A DNA stretch of 64,000 nt from Bradyrhizobium sp. WSM1417 (GTDB taxonomy: Bacteria > Pseudomonadota > Alphaproteobacteria > Rhizobiales > Xanthobacteraceae), in NCBI RefSeq assembly GCF_000515415.1, contig NZ_KI911783.1, positions 2,532,392 to 2,596,391 on the forward strand. The letters are read 5' to 3'. Numbering within the stretch: the stretch's first letter is position 1; the number at the start of each line of letters is the position of its first letter. Both the position numbers and the translations under genes were made by a program. Shown here piece after piece: positions 52,009 to 61,596 of the stretch. Below the pieces are notes generated by a model. It saw only the letters and a list, made by a program, of their open reading frames with translations. It made no database searches and had not been told where the DNA came from.

Positions 52009-54804
52009 ATGGATGATCTGTTGCGGGAGTTTTTGACGGAAACCAGCGAGAGCCTGGACACCGTGGACAATCAGCTGGTGAAGTTCGAGCAGGAGCCGAA
52101 CAACGCCAAGATCCTGGATAACATCTTCCGCCTGGTCCACACCATCAAGGGCACGTGCGGCTTCCTCGGATTGCCGCGACTGGAAGCGCTGGCGCATGCC
52201 GGCGAGACGCTGATGGGCAAATTCCGTGACGGCATGCCGGTGACCGGGCAGGCGGTGACGGTGATCCTGTCCTCGATCGACCGCATCAAGGAAATTCTGG
52301 CCGGGCTGGAGGCGACCGAGGCCGAGCCCGAGGGTACCGACCGCGACCTCATCGACAAGCTGGAAGCGATGGTCGAGCAGGGCATGGCGGCCATGGCGGC
52401 CGGCGCCGTGGCTGCTCCCGTGGCCGAAGCGCCGCCGCTGGTGCCGGACGCGCCGGCTGCGGTGGAAGCCGCGCCGTCCTCCGGCGTGCTGGCCGACCCG
52501 AGCCTGGAGCGTCCGCTGCGTCCGGGCGAAGTCTCGCTCGACGAGCTCGAGCGCGCCTTCCGCGAGACCGCGATCGAAGTCCCGGTCCCCGTTGCCAAGG
52601 CTGAAGTCAAGGCCGAGCCCCAGCCTGCCGCTGAAGCCCCGGTGCCTGTTGCCAAGGACGCTGCCAAGGAGACCAAGGCGCCCAAGGACAAGGCCGCGCC
52701 GAAGAAGTCGATCGCCGACGAGGGCGCCGGCGAGGGAGCCAGCATCGCCAACCAGTCGATCCGCGTCAACGTGGATACGCTGGAGCATCTGATGACCATG
52801 GTCTCCGAGCTGGTCTTGACCCGCAACCAGCTGTTGGAGATCTCCCGCCGCAACGAGGACACCGAGTTCAAGGTGCCGTTGCAGCGGCTGTCCAACGTCA
52901 CCGCCGAGCTGCAGGAAGGCGTCATGAAGACGCGCATGCAGCCGATCGGCAATGCCTGGCAGAAGCTGCCCCGCATCGTTCGCGACCTCTCGAGCGAACT
53001 CGGCAAGCAGATCGAGCTGGAGATGCACGGCGCCGACACCGAACTCGACCGCCAGGTGCTCGACCTGATCAAGGACCCGCTCACCCACATGGTGCGCAAC
53101 TCCGCCGACCATGGCCTGGAGACCCCCGCCGAGCGTCTCGCCGGCGGCAAGGGCGAGCAGGGCACCATCCGCCTGTCCGCCTATCACGAGGGCGGCCACA
53201 TCATCATCTGCATCGCCGACAACGGCCGTGGCCTGAACACCGACAGGATCAAGGCCAAGGCGATCTCCTCAGGGTTGGTCACTGAGGCCGAGCTCGAGAA
53301 GATGAGCGAAGCCCAGATCCACAAGTTCATCTTCGCGCCGGGCTTCTCCACCGCGGCCGCCATCACCTCGGTGTCGGGGCGTGGCGTCGGCATGGACGTG
53401 GTGCGCACCAATATCGACCAGATCGGCGGCACCATCGACATCAAGTCGGTCGCCGGTGAAGGTTCCTCCGTCACCATCAAGATCCCGCTGACGCTCGCCA
53501 TCGTCTCCGCGCTGATCGTGGAAGCCGCCGGCGACCGCTTTGCGATCCCGCAGCTCTCCGTGGTCGAGCTGGTGCGGGCCCGCGCCAATTCGGAGCACCG
53601 CATCGAGCGCATCAAGGACACCGCGGTGCTCAGGCTGCGCAACAAGCTGCTGCCGCTGATCCACCTCAAGAAGCTCTTGAAGATCGACGACGGCGCCGTC
53701 TCCGATCCCGAGAACGGCTTCATCGTGGTGACGCAGGTCGGCAGCCAGACCTTCGGCATCGTCGTCGACGGCGTGTTCCACACCGAAGAAATCGTGGTCA
53801 AGCCGATGTCGACGAAACTGCGTCACATCGACATGTTCTCGGGCAATACCATCCTGGGCGACGGCGCGGTCATCATGATCATCGACCCCAACGGCATTGC
53901 CAAGGCGCTCGGCGCCGCCGGCTCCTCGGCCCATGACATGAACAACGAGAACGGGACGCACAGCATTGGAAGCGGCGAGCAGACCACCTCGTTGCTGGTG
54001 TTCCGCGCCGGCTCGTCCCAGCCCAAGGCGGTCCCGCTCGGGCTCGTCACGCGCCTCGAAGAGCTGCCGGCCGACAAGATCGAGTTCTCGAACGGCCGCT
54101 ACATGGTGCAGTACCGCGAGCAGCTGATGCCGCTCGTCGCCATGGAGAGCGTCACCATCGCGAGCCAGGGCGCCCAGCCGATCCTGGTGTTCTCCGACGA
54201 CGGCCGCTCCATGGGCCTCGTCGTCGACGAGATCATCGACATCGTCGAGGAACGGCTCAACATCGAGGTCGGCGGATCCTCCTCCGGCATTCTCGGCTCG
54301 GCCGTGATCAAGGGCCAGGCCACCGAAGTGATCGACGTCGGCCACTTCCTGCCGATGGCGTTCTCCGACTGGTTCACCCGCAAGGAGATGAAGCCGTCGC
54401 TGCATTCGCAATCGGTGCTGCTGGTCGACGATTCGGCGTTCTTCCGCAACATGCTGGCCCCGGTGCTCAAGGCGGCCGGCTACCGCGTCCGTACCGCGCC
54501 GACCGCGCAGGAGGGCCTGGCTGCGCTGCGCGCGCAGAGCTTCGACGTGGTCCTGACCGACATCGAGATGCCCGACATGAACGGGTTCGAGTTTGCCGAG
54601 ACCATCCGCTCCGATAGCAATCTGGGTGCGATGCCGATCATCGGGCTCTCCGCGCTGGTGTCGCCGGCGGCGATCGAGCGCGGCCGTCAAGCCGGCTTCC
54701 ACGACTATGTCGCCAAGTTCGACCGTCCCGGTCTGATCGCGGCGCTGAAGGAACAGACCGCGGGCGCCGCCGGTGCCTCCGAGCTGAGCCGCGCAGCCGC
54801 CTAA
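52009..54804 (+). CDS. cheA: Chemotaxis histidine kinase CheA with C-terminal receiver
   Basis: A 931-residue hybrid kinase. Domains in order: P1/HPt (1-105, phosphorylated H44 in RLVHTIKGTCGF), a Pro/Ala/Lys-rich linker (about 130-245), dimerisation P3 (from ~247, SIRVNVDTLEHLMTMVSELV), HATPase (DPLTHMVRNSADHGLETPAE; GRGVGMDVVRTNI), a first CheW-like P5 domain (~495-630), a second CheW-like domain (~660-777, TSLLVFRAGSSQPKAVPLGL) and a receiver (803-920, Asp in DVVLTDIEMPDMNG). The attached receiver may act as a phosphate sink. First gene of a five-gene chemotaxis operon. Confidence 0.96.
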   Translation: MDDLLREFLTETSESLDTVDNQLVKFEQEPNNAKILDNIFRLVHTIKGTCGFLGLPRLEALAHAGETLMGKFRDGMPVTGQAVTVILSSIDRIKEILAGLEATEAEPEGTDRDLIDKLEAMVEQGMAAMAAGAVAAPVAEAPPLVPDAPAAVEAAPSSGVLADPSLERPLRPGEVSLDELERAFRETAIEVPVPVAKAEVKAEPQPAAEAPVPVAKDAAKETKAPKDKAAPKKSIADEGAGEGASIANQSIRVNVDTLEHLMTMVSELVLTRNQLLEISRRNEDTEFKVPLQRLSNVTAELQEGVMKTRMQPIGNAWQKLPRIVRDLSSELGKQIELEMHGADTELDRQVLDLIKDPLTHMVRNSADHGLETPAERLAGGKGEQGTIRLSAYHEGGHIIICIADNGRGLNTDRIKAKAISSGLVTEAELEKMSEAQIHKFIFAPGFSTAAAITSVSGRGVGMDVVRTNIDQIGGTIDIKSVAGEGSSVTIKIPLTLAIVSALIVEAAGDRFAIPQLSVVELVRARANSEHRIERIKDTAVLRLRNKLLPLIHLKKLLKIDDGAVSDPENGFIVVTQVGSQTFGIVVDGVFHTEEIVVKPMSTKLRHIDMFSGNTILGDGAVIMIIDPNGIAKALGAAGSSAHDMNNENGTHSIGSGEQTTSLLVFRAGSSQPKAVPLGLVTRLEELPADKIEFSNGRYMVQYREQLMPLVAMESVTIASQGAQPILVFSDDGRSMGLVVDEIIDIVEERLNIEVGGSSSGILGSAVIKGQATEVIDVGHFLPMAFSDWFTRKEMKPSLHSQSVLLVDDSAFFRNMLAPVLKAAGYRVRTAPTAQEGLAALRAQSFDVVLTDIEMPDMNGFEFAETIRSDSNLGAMPIIGLSALVSPAAIERGRQAGFHDYVAKFDRPGLIAALKEQTAGAAGASELSRAAA

Positions 54805-54834
54805 ACCCAGCGGGATGGATCAGGAGATACGCAC

Positions 54835-55305
54835 ATGACCAAGAAGACCCAGTCCGGCGAAGGCGCCATGGTCGAATACGTCACCGCGATGATCGGCGGC
54901 CAGCTGTTCGGTCTGCCGATCTCCCGCGTCCAGGACGTGTTCATGCCCGAGCGCGTCACCCGCGTGCCGCTGTCCTCGCGCGAGATCGCGGGCGTGCTGA
55001 ACCTGCGCGGCCGCATCGTCACCGTGGTCGACATGCGCGCCCGGCTCGGCCTGCCCAAGCCCGAGGACGGCAAGATCCCGATGGCGGTCGGCGTCGACCT
55101 GCGCGGTGAATCCTATGGCCTCCTGATCGACCAGATCGGCGAAGTGCTGCGGCTTGCCGAGGACGGCATGGAAGAAAACCCCGTCAATCTCGACCCCCGC
55201 ATGGCCAAGCTCGCCGGCGGTGTCCACCGTCTCGACGGCCAGCTCATGGTCGTCCTCGACGTCGACCGCGTCCTCGAGCTCGCGCCCGAGATGATGGCGG
55301 CCTGA
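54835..55305 (+). CDS. cheW: Chemotaxis adaptor CheW
   Basis: A 156-residue adaptor linking receptors to CheA. Marks are VEYVTAMIGGQLFGLPISRV, VPLSSREIAGVLNLRGRIVT, VVDMRARLGLP and a C-terminal LVVLDVDRVL-like segment (GQLMVVLDVDRVLELAPEMM). AGGAG about 10 bases before ATG 54835. Follows cheA by 30 bases. Intact. Confidence 0.95.
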   Translation: MTKKTQSGEGAMVEYVTAMIGGQLFGLPISRVQDVFMPERVTRVPLSSREIAGVLNLRGRIVTVVDMRARLGLPKPEDGKIPMAVGVDLRGESYGLLIDQIGEVLRLAEDGMEENPVNLDPRMAKLAGGVHRLDGQLMVVLDVDRVLELAPEMMAA

Positions 55306-55378
55306 TACGCCGGCACATCCGCCGACGTACCTGCAATTGGAAGTGCCCCCGCAAAAGGGGGTGGAAGCAGAGGTTCAC

Positions 55379-55744
55379 ATGCGAACTTGTCTCGTCGTTG
55401 ATGATTCCAGCGTCATCCGCAAGGTTGCGCGCCGGATCCTGGAGGGCCTCGACTTCCAAATCCTCGAAGCCGAGGACGGTGAGAAGGCGCTGGAGGCCTG
55501 CAAGCGCGGCCTGCCCGATGCGGTCCTGCTCGACTGGAACATGCCGGTGATGGATGGCTACGAGTTCCTCGGCCATCTCCGGCGCATGCCTGGCGGCGAC
55601 CAGCCCAAGGTGGTGTTCTGCACCACCGAGAACGACGTCGCGCATATCGCGCGCGCGCTGCACGCGGGCGCCAACGAGTACATCATGAAGCCTTTCGACA
55701 AGGACATCGTGACGGCGAAATTCCAGGAAGTCGGCCTTATCTGA
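55379..55744 (+). CDS. cheY: Chemotaxis response regulator CheY
   Basis: A 121-residue single-domain receiver: acidic pair in MRTCLVVDDSSVIRKVARRI, phosphoacceptor Asp in AVLLDWNMPVMDGYEFL, Thr in VVFCTTENDV and Lys in IMKPFDKDIV. It would control the flagellar motor. AGAGG upstream. The ATG at 55379 is chosen because the in-frame ATG at 55337 falls in the cheW-cheY spacer and adds non-family residues. Confidence 0.94.
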   Translation: MRTCLVVDDSSVIRKVARRILEGLDFQILEAEDGEKALEACKRGLPDAVLLDWNMPVMDGYEFLGHLRRMPGGDQPKVVFCTTENDVAHIARALHAGANEYIMKPFDKDIVTAKFQEVGLI

Positions 55745-55819
55745 GCGACCGCTCCGGAGGCTGAACGGCTCCTTCGGCGTTTGTTTTCAACTGACCGTTT
55801 CAGTCTGAGTTGGTGAGTA

Positions 55820-57022
55820 ATGAGTGTTGCGTTCGCAGGTAACTCGACCCCGGGCTCGTCGCGGGAAGCCGGACCGTTGCGGGTGATGATCGTCGACGAC
55901 TCCGTCGTCATTCGCGGTCTGATCTCGCGCTGGGTCGGTGCCGAGCATGACATGGAGGTCGCGGCCTCGCTGCGCACCGGGCTCGAGGCGGTCAACCAGA
56001 TCGAACGTATCAACCCCGACGTTGCCGTGCTCGATATCGAAATGCCCGAGCTCGACGGTATCTCGGCGCTGCCGCAACTCCTGGCGAAGAAGCGCGATCT
56101 CGTCATCATCATGGCTTCGACGCTGACCCGCCGCAACGCGGAGATCAGTTTCAAGGCGCTGTCGCTCGGCGCGGCCGACTATATCCCGAAGCCGGAATCG
56201 ACGCGTGAGGCGTCGGCTGCGGACATCTTCCATCACGACCTGATCCAGAAAATCCGCCACCTCGGCGCACGGCTGCGCCGCAAGCCCGCGGTTGCGAGCC
56301 CGCCGCTCGCGCCCGCAAGCCCGGCTCCGGCTGCACGTGGACCGCTTGTCGCGCGGCCTGCCGCGTCCGCGGCGGCTCCGGCCCTGCATGCGCCGTCGTC
56401 GTCCTCGCTGCTGTCCACGCGTCCGTTCTCGACCCAGGCCCCGAAGGTGCTGCTGATCGGCTCATCGACCGGCGGTCCTCAGGCGCTGATGGCGCTCGTC
56501 GCCGAGCTCGGCCCCGTGATCGACCGCGTGCCGGTGCTGATCACCCAGCACATGCCACCGACCTTCACCACCATTCTCGCGGAGCATCTGGCACGCACGA
56601 GCCGCAAGCCGGCAGCCGAAGCCGTCGACGGCGAGCCGGTGAAGCCGGGTCGCATCTATCTTGCGCCGGGCGGCAAGCACATGCGCGTCGTGCGTAGCGG
56701 CGCCGACGTGGCGATCGCGCTCGACGACGGCCCCGCGGTCAATTTCTGCAAGCCCGCGGTCGATCCGCTGTTCACCTCCGCCATCGACATCTGGCATGGC
56801 GCCATCCTCTCGGTGATCCTGACGGGCATGGGCTCGGACGGCATGCGCGGCGGCAAGGACATCGTCGCCGCCGGCGGCAGCGTGATCGCGCAGGACGAAG
56901 CCTCCAGCGTGGTCTGGGGCATGCCGGGCGCGGCGGCCAATGCCGGCATCTGCGCGGCGATCCTGCCACTCAACCAGATCGGCAGCCGGGTCAATCGCCT
57001 GTTCGCGGGAGACCGCTCGTGA
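55820..57022 (+). CDS. cheB: Chemotaxis protein-glutamate methylesterase CheB
   Basis: A 400-residue enzyme. An N-terminal receiver (20-140; Asp in [14 protein letters not shown] at ~70) is joined by a Pro/Ala-rich linker (~155-195) to the methylesterase/deamidase domain. The catalytic triad is visible: Ser in [14 protein letters not shown] (~214), His in [10 protein letters not shown] (~243) and Asp in [13 protein letters not shown] (~337). It removes receptor methyl groups for adaptation. It overlaps cheR by four bases (GTGA). Confidence 0.95.
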   Translation: MSVAFAGNSTPGSSREAGPLRVMIVDDSVVIRGLISRWVGAEHDMEVAASLRTGLEAVNQIERINPDVAVLDIEMPELDGISALPQLLAKKRDLVIIMASTLTRRNAEISFKALSLGAADYIPKPESTREASAADIFHHDLIQKIRHLGARLRRKPAVASPPLAPASPAPAARGPLVARPAASAAAPALHAPSSSSLLSTRPFSTQAPKVLLIGSSTGGPQALMALVAELGPVIDRVPVLITQHMPPTFTTILAEHLARTSRKPAAEAVDGEPVKPGRIYLAPGGKHMRVVRSGADVAIALDDGPAVNFCKPAVDPLFTSAIDIWHGAILSVILTGMGSDGMRGGKDIVAAGGSVIAQDEASSVVWGMPGAAANAGICAAILPLNQIGSRVNRLFAGDRS

Positions 57023-57891
57023 CACCGGGTGACTACGACTATCTGCGCAAATTCCTGAAAGAGCGCTCCGGCCTCGATCTCTCGCCGGACAAGCAGTATC
57101 TGGTCGAGAGTCGGCTGCTGCCGCTCGCCCGCAGGGGGAGCCTTAGCGGAATTCCCGATCTCGTGCTGAAGATCAGGAACGGCGACGGGCGGCTTGCAAG
57201 CGACGTGGTCGAAGCGATGACCACCAACGAGACCTTCTTCTACCGCGACAAGATCCCGTTCGATCATCTGCGCGAAACGATCCTGCCGGGGCTGCTTCGG
57301 GCGCGTGCGGCGCGCAAGTCGCTGCGCATCTGGTCGGCGGCGTCGTCGACCGGACAGGAGCCCTATTCGATCGCGATGTGCGTGAAGGAGATGGGCGCGG
57401 CCTTCGCCGGCTGGCGCATCGAGATCGTGGCCACCGATCTGTCGCAGGAGGTGCTGGAGAAATCCAAGGCCGGCGTCTACAGCCAGTTCGAGGTGCAGCG
57501 CGGCCTGCCGATCCAGCACCTGATGAAATACTTCACGCAAGCGGGCGAGGTCTGGCAGCTCAATGCCGACATCCGCGCCATGGTGCAGTTCCGGCAGCTC
57601 AATCTGTTGCAGGACTTCTCCCATCTCGGCACGTTCGACGTGATCTTCTGCCGCAATGTGCTGATCTATTTCGACCAGGACACCAAGGCTGTGATCTTCG
57701 AGCGCATGGCGAAGATTTTGGAAGCCGACGGCACGCTGCTGCTCGGCGCCGCCGAATCCGTCGTCGGCATCACTGACGCGTTCCGCCCGATCGTCGAACG
57801 TCGTGGTCTCTATCAGCTCAACCCGACGCGCTCCGGCCGCCCGATGGGCGGATTGATGCCGCCGTCGTTGAAGGTGGCAGCGGCGCGGTGA
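57019..57891 (+). CDS. cheR: Chemotaxis protein methyltransferase CheR
   Basis: A 290-residue SAM-dependent methyltransferase that methylates glutamates of chemoreceptors. The N-terminal helical domain reads [20 protein letters not shown], then [20 protein letters not shown]. The SAM-binding segment is [20 protein letters not shown], followed by [15 protein letters not shown]. The start is a GTG overlapping the cheB stop. Last gene of the operon; no cheD or receptor gene follows. Confidence 0.95.
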   Translation: MTPGDYDYLRKFLKERSGLDLSPDKQYLVESRLLPLARRGSLSGIPDLVLKIRNGDGRLASDVVEAMTTNETFFYRDKIPFDHLRETILPGLLRARAARKSLRIWSAASSTGQEPYSIAMCVKEMGAAFAGWRIEIVATDLSQEVLEKSKAGVYSQFEVQRGLPIQHLMKYFTQAGEVWQLNADIRAMVQFRQLNLLQDFSHLGTFDVIFCRNVLIYFDQDTKAVIFERMAKILEADGTLLLGAAESVVGITDAFRPIVERRGLYQLNPTRSGRPMGGLMPPSLKVAAAR

Positions 57892-58048
57892 GACGCGTGG
57901 CCCGCGCCTATCGGCGCCGTGATGTTGCCGCGCGTTCGAAGCTGCTTTGCTTTAACGGAACGATGCTAGGCCGATAGACGTCGGCCTGCGCGGTGCCTGT
58001 CGCCGCCTGGTGGACGACGCGACGTCGTCTGCTGTCGGAGTGGGAACG

Positions 58049-58088
58049 AAAAAGGCCGCCACGGGGAGGAAGCCGTGACGGCCTTTTG
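58049..58088 (+). terminator. Bidirectional intrinsic terminator after cheR
   Basis: AAAAAGGCCGCCACGG, an 8-base loop region, then CCGTGACGGCCTTTT: a strong stem with an A-run before and a T-run after, about 160 bases beyond cheR. It would stop the che operon, and also reads as a terminator from the opposite strand. Confidence 0.85.
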
Positions 58089-58309
58089 CGTCGTGAGACA
58101 GGCCCTTACCGCCCCGCCCAACGCGGTTGACACCGCCATTTGCATTGCCCCCTGCATTATGGCGGACGACCTAACAAGGCGCTCGCAGCAATCCCGGCAA
58201 CAGTCGCTGACTTGATCGAAAGACGCTTTGTCGGATGCGTCGCAGACCTCCCTTTTTCGTGCCTGCGAAACAGATACACGGACGCCGTGTCGGTGCAGCT
58301 CCAGCGGGC

Positions 58310-59020
58310 TCAGATCGCAGATGTCGGCTTGCGCGCGGAGTCAGTGCTGCTTAGTTCGAGGGTCACAAGCCTCGCTAAGAGGGTCGCCGGATAAAGCTGG
58401 CCGATGACGCTTTCAATATTGCAGAGACTTCGTGCTAACGGATGCACCGGAACGATGTCGCCGTAGCCGGTCGATGTCAGCGTGACAAAGCTCATGTAAA
58501 AGAGCGACGCTGCGACTGATTGGTCGTCCTCAAAGGTTATTCCCTTGATCGCGTCTGGGGCCGCCAGCCCTATAAAGAGGAACAGCGTGGCAAAGGCCAC
58601 GGCAATCAACAGGTACAGAAGGATCGCTCCAATAATCCGGTGATACGTAATGAGGCCTCGCCTGAACACGGCCTGAAGCACGACAACGCCTAACGTGCAG
58701 GCGATGACCAACCATGCACCGGCCAAAATGTGAAGGTGGTACGGTACAGGATAATAGATGCGAAGGAAGAATACGGCGACGTTCGAGACAAGCGCGAGCG
58801 ACATCAGAACGAGGGCGGTTGGGCTGTTCGAAATGATCACCATGCTGACGATGATCGTCAGCAATAGACCATCAGCAAATAGATGAAAGGCGGTTATGCC
58901 CATTGCCTGTAGTGGCGCGAAGACAAAAATCAATAATGCGAGCACTCCGGTCAGCACCGAGAGCAGCCAGTCGATGCGTTCTCCGCGCAACCGGCGTAGC
59001 TCGCTTATGGGCGTTCCCAT
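58310..59020 (-). CDS. Two-pore-helix potassium-type ion channel
   Basis: A 236-residue membrane protein with about six hydrophobic segments. The last two flank a pore loop with the K+ selectivity filter TLTSTGYGDIVP (TGYGD at 184-188), as in Ion_trans_2 channels. No cytoplasmic ligand-binding or RCK domain is present. ATG at 59020 (MGTPISELRR) is preferred; an in-frame ATG eight codons upstream is possible. A FixK/FNR-type box sits 56-93 bases upstream, suggesting oxygen control. Intact. Confidence 0.85.
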   Translation of the reverse strand: MGTPISELRRLRGERIDWLLSVLTGVLALLIFVFAPLQAMGITAFHLFADGLLLTIIVSMVIISNSPTALVLMSLALVSNVAVFFLRIYYPVPYHLHILAGAWLVIACTLGVVVLQAVFRRGLITYHRIIGAILLYLLIAVAFATLFLFIGLAAPDAIKGITFEDDQSVAASLFYMSFVTLTSTGYGDIVPVHPLARSLCNIESVIGQLYPATLLARLVTLELSSTDSARKPTSAI

Positions 59021-59099
59021 CGATGGTCCTAACACTCCTGGCACTGATCGCGCCGATCACACCCTCGCCTTTACAGTTCGAGACGAAAGCTCAACGTTG

Positions 59100-59113
59100 T
59101 TGACGTAGATCAA
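59100..59113 (-). promoter_or_regulatory. FNR/FixK-type box upstream of the channel gene
   Basis: TTGACGTAGATCAA matches TTGA-N6-TCAA. It is 80-93 bases before the channel ATG at 59020 and lies between that gene and the response regulator gene. Palindromic, so direction is set by context. Confidence 0.6.
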
Positions 59114-59147
59114 CGGAGCGGCAGGTATCTGGAAACTGCTGGAGTTG

Positions 59148-59801
59148 TCAGGCCGTCCCTTCCTCGCCGGATGCGCCGTCCAAGACGCCGATCCGCTCGG
59201 CAAGAGAGACCAGTTCGGCTAATGATCGAACCTGCATTTTCTCCATCAAGCCGTGGCGGTGAGCTTTGATCGTGCGCTCGGTCGTTCCGAGCGTGTGTGC
59301 GATCTGCTTGTTGATTTTGCCCCGAACGACAAGGTCGAAAACCTGTCGCTCGCGCGGCGTCAATTTAGCGAGACGAGCACGAGCCATGTTCAGCCTGGTC
59401 TGTAGGTCTCGTGATGACCGATGGTGTGCCAAGGCTCCGGCGATTGCGCGAAGAAGCTCTTCTGAGCTTACCGGCTTGCTAAGAAAATCCTGCGCACCCG
59501 CTTTTATGGTCCGCACCGTGATTGGAATGTCGCGATAGCCGGAGAGAAATATGATCGGCAAGGTCGATCCGAGTTCGCCCAATTGTTTTTGGAGGGCAGG
59601 GCCGTCCAAGTCGGGGATTTGCACATCGAGAAGGATGCAACTCGGAATGTTGTCGCTCGGCAGTCGGTCCAGCAACGCCTGCGCGGACGCATAGACGGCG
59701 ACCTCGTAACCGGCGTGCCTTAAATGACGCTCCATGGCCGTCAGGAAAGACAGGTCGTCGTCAACAATATGCACGAGCCCCGGCACCGGTCCCCTCTTCA
59801 T
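59148..59801 (-). CDS. FixJ/NarL-type two-component response regulator
   Basis: A 217-residue regulator: receiver (8-125; acidic residues in VHIVDDDLSFL, phosphoacceptor D59 in CILLDVQIPDLDG, Lys in FLSKPVSSEELL) and a LuxR-type helix-turn-helix (LTPRERQVFDLVVRGKINKQ, IAHTLGTTERTIKAHRHGLM). FixJ-like in layout, but the partner kinase is not in the window. It is encoded just before the channel gene on the same strand with a FixK-type box between. Intact. Confidence 0.92.
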   Translation of the reverse strand: MKRGPVPGLVHIVDDDLSFLTAMERHLRHAGYEVAVYASAQALLDRLPSDNIPSCILLDVQIPDLDGPALQKQLGELGSTLPIIFLSGYRDIPITVRTIKAGAQDFLSKPVSSEELLRAIAGALAHHRSSRDLQTRLNMARARLAKLTPRERQVFDLVVRGKINKQIAHTLGTTERTIKAHRHGLMEKMQVRSLAELVSLAERIGVLDGASGEEGTA

Positions 59802-60033
59802 CGCAGAGAGGCTACCGCGCTATTCAGGGTGCCCAAGTGTCTTTGTGCACCCTTTTAAGACATAGCTGATCTGTCGGCGCGAAAAGTCTCTATGCACTTT
59901 GTGCCATGCCGCCGCCGTGCGGCCTTTGTCGATGCGCGAGCCGCGAAACCAACTGACGCTTTGAACTCGCGAATAGAACCCGTCATCCGGCGCTACGCGG
60001 CGACCTTCTCCCAGAAGGAAAGAAGGGTATCCC
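59802..60033. other. No gene recognised
   Basis: About 230 bases upstream of the response regulator start and beyond the stop of the ATP-grasp gene. Only short shadow frames; it probably holds the regulator's promoter. Confidence 0.4.
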
Positions 60034-61195
60034 TCACAAAATCGCATGCGGCAGAAACCGCGAACCGTTGCCGGTGATCGGGCTCTCGTCCTCGCGGATC
60101 GAGAGACCGCAGGGTTCGTGATCCACCAGCCAGCTTCCCACCACCGGATAGAAGTCTGAGAAGTTCGGCAGCGGCGCGAGCGCCTGCCGCACGAATCCTT
60201 CGGCGCCATAGGGTCCTGGCTGCTCGTCGAGCGGCATTCCGCCGGATACCAGCGTCACATTGGCGCCTTCGCGCGACAGCAGCGGCTTGCGCACATAGGA
60301 GCTGCCGAGCTCGGCTGCTCGCGGATCGTCCTCGAAGAAAGCCGGCAACAGATTGGGATGGTTCGGAAACATCTCCCAGAGCAGCGGCAGGATGCCCTTG
60401 TTGGAGAGCACCGCCTTCCACGGCGGTTCGATCCAGCGTGTCGGTGCGTCCTTGAGCTTTGCGCCGAAGCTGTCGTGGAACATCCATTCCCAGGGATAGA
60501 GCTTGAAGGCGAGCGCGATGTCGCGGTCGTCGAGATCGACGAAGCCACCGGCATCATCGCGCCAGCCGATTGTCTCGATGTCGAGCAGCGTGGTCGCCAG
60601 TCCCGCCTGGCGCGCGGTGTCTTCGAGATAGGCGAGCGTGCCGGCGTCCTCCTCATTGCCCGTGGTGCCGGTGAGATGGACGTGGCGCCCCGCGGCAATC
60701 TGCTTCCACGCTTCGATCAGTCGTTCGTGGATGGAGTTGAACTGGTCGGCGCGCGACGGGATGATGCGCCGTTCGATCGCCTGTTCGAGCCAGGTCCACT
60801 GAAACACCGCGGCTTCGAAAATCGAGGTCGGCGTGTCCGCGTTGTATTCGAGCAGCTTTGCCGGTCCCTTGCCGTCGAATTTCAGATCGAGCCGGCCATA
60901 AAGGCTGCGGTGGTCTCGTGCCCAGCTTTCGGCGATCAAGCTCCAGAACGCGTCCGGTATCTTCAAGCGCCGCAGATGGCGCTCGTCGCCGATCACGCGG
61001 CCGACAAGCTCCAGGCACATCGCGTTGATCTCGCCGGTCGGCGTCTCGATGCCGCGCTCGATCTCGTCGAGCGTGAAGGCGTAGTAGGCGCGCTCGTCCC
61101 AAATAGCGCTCGCCGTCGATGGTGTGGAAGGCGAAGCCGCATTGTTCGGCGGTCTGCCGCCAGTCGTCGCGCTCGGGGCAGACGATGCGTCGCAT
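60034..61195 (-). pseudogene. YgiC-like glutathionylspermidine synthase-family ATP-grasp protein, one-base frameshift
   Basis: MRRIVCPERDDWRQTAEQCG at 61195 starts the protein. At HTIDGERY the sequence TATTTGGGAC contains one T too many and the correct WDERAYYAFTLDEIERGIET continues in another frame to 60034. The rest is complete: HRSLYGRLDLKFDGKGPAKL, EYNADTPTSIFEAAVFQWTW, LSNKGILPLLWEMFPNHPNL and the ATP-grasp end YVRKPLLSREGANVTLVSGG, then GSWLVDHEPCGLSIREDE. This family resembles the synthetase domain of glutathionylspermidine synthase but most members have unknown substrates. The lesion in a T/G run may be a sequencing error. Confidence 0.85.
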
Positions 61196-61198
61196 GGG

Positions 61199-61582
61199 TC
61201 AGCCGCCGCCGGAGAAGCCATGGCCAAACGAGCCGAAGCCGCCGCGGCTCACGCCGCCGGAGCCTGAATCGGACGACGTTCCGGACGAGGAATGGCTCGA
61301 GGAGTCGCTGCTGAAGAAGCTCGATCGCGATGAGCCGCCGCCGCCCCCGGAGGAGCTGCGGCTGCTGCTGCACGAGGTGCTCGCTTGCACCGCTGGGTCC
61401 GTGCCGACAGGAGAGGGCTCGCAATTCTGCCGCGGCATCAGCGTGTAGGCGGTGGTGCCGACCGCGATCGTGCCCATCACCAGCAGCGCGACATGGCGGG
61501 AGCGCTTCACCGGCGGCCGCGGAGGCGGCTCGGCCGGCGGCCGGCGCTTGCCGAACTGCTGTTTGGAGGGTTTGTCGGCCAT
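61199..61582 (-). CDS. YgiB-like (DUF1190-type) low-complexity membrane protein
   Basis: A 127-residue protein with a basic Pro-rich start (KQQFGKRRPPAEPPPRPPVK), one transmembrane helix (HVALLVMGTIAVGTTAYTLM), a single-Cys motif (PRQNCEP) and a Ser/Gly-rich tail (SSSGGGGGSSRSSFFSSDSS) ending GFGSFGHGFSGGG. This matches the position and layout of YgiB/YjfM proteins, which sit next to the YgiC ATP-grasp enzyme. It precedes that gene by three bases on the same strand. The tail could be the peptide that the enzyme modifies; inference from context. Confidence 0.75.
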   Translation of the reverse strand: MADKPSKQQFGKRRPPAEPPPRPPVKRSRHVALLVMGTIAVGTTAYTLMPRQNCEPSPVGTDPAVQASTSCSSSRSSSGGGGGSSRSSFFSSDSSSHSSSGTSSDSGSGGVSRGGFGSFGHGFSGGG

Positions 61583-61596
61583 TTCAGTGGATCATG

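Noticed and set aside
52071..57624. Long open frames antisense to cheA, cheB and cheR (up to about 480 codons)
   Set aside because: They have arginine/histidine-rich composition and mirror the codon bias of the genes opposite; no family motifs or starts. GC-rich coding DNA produces such shadows.
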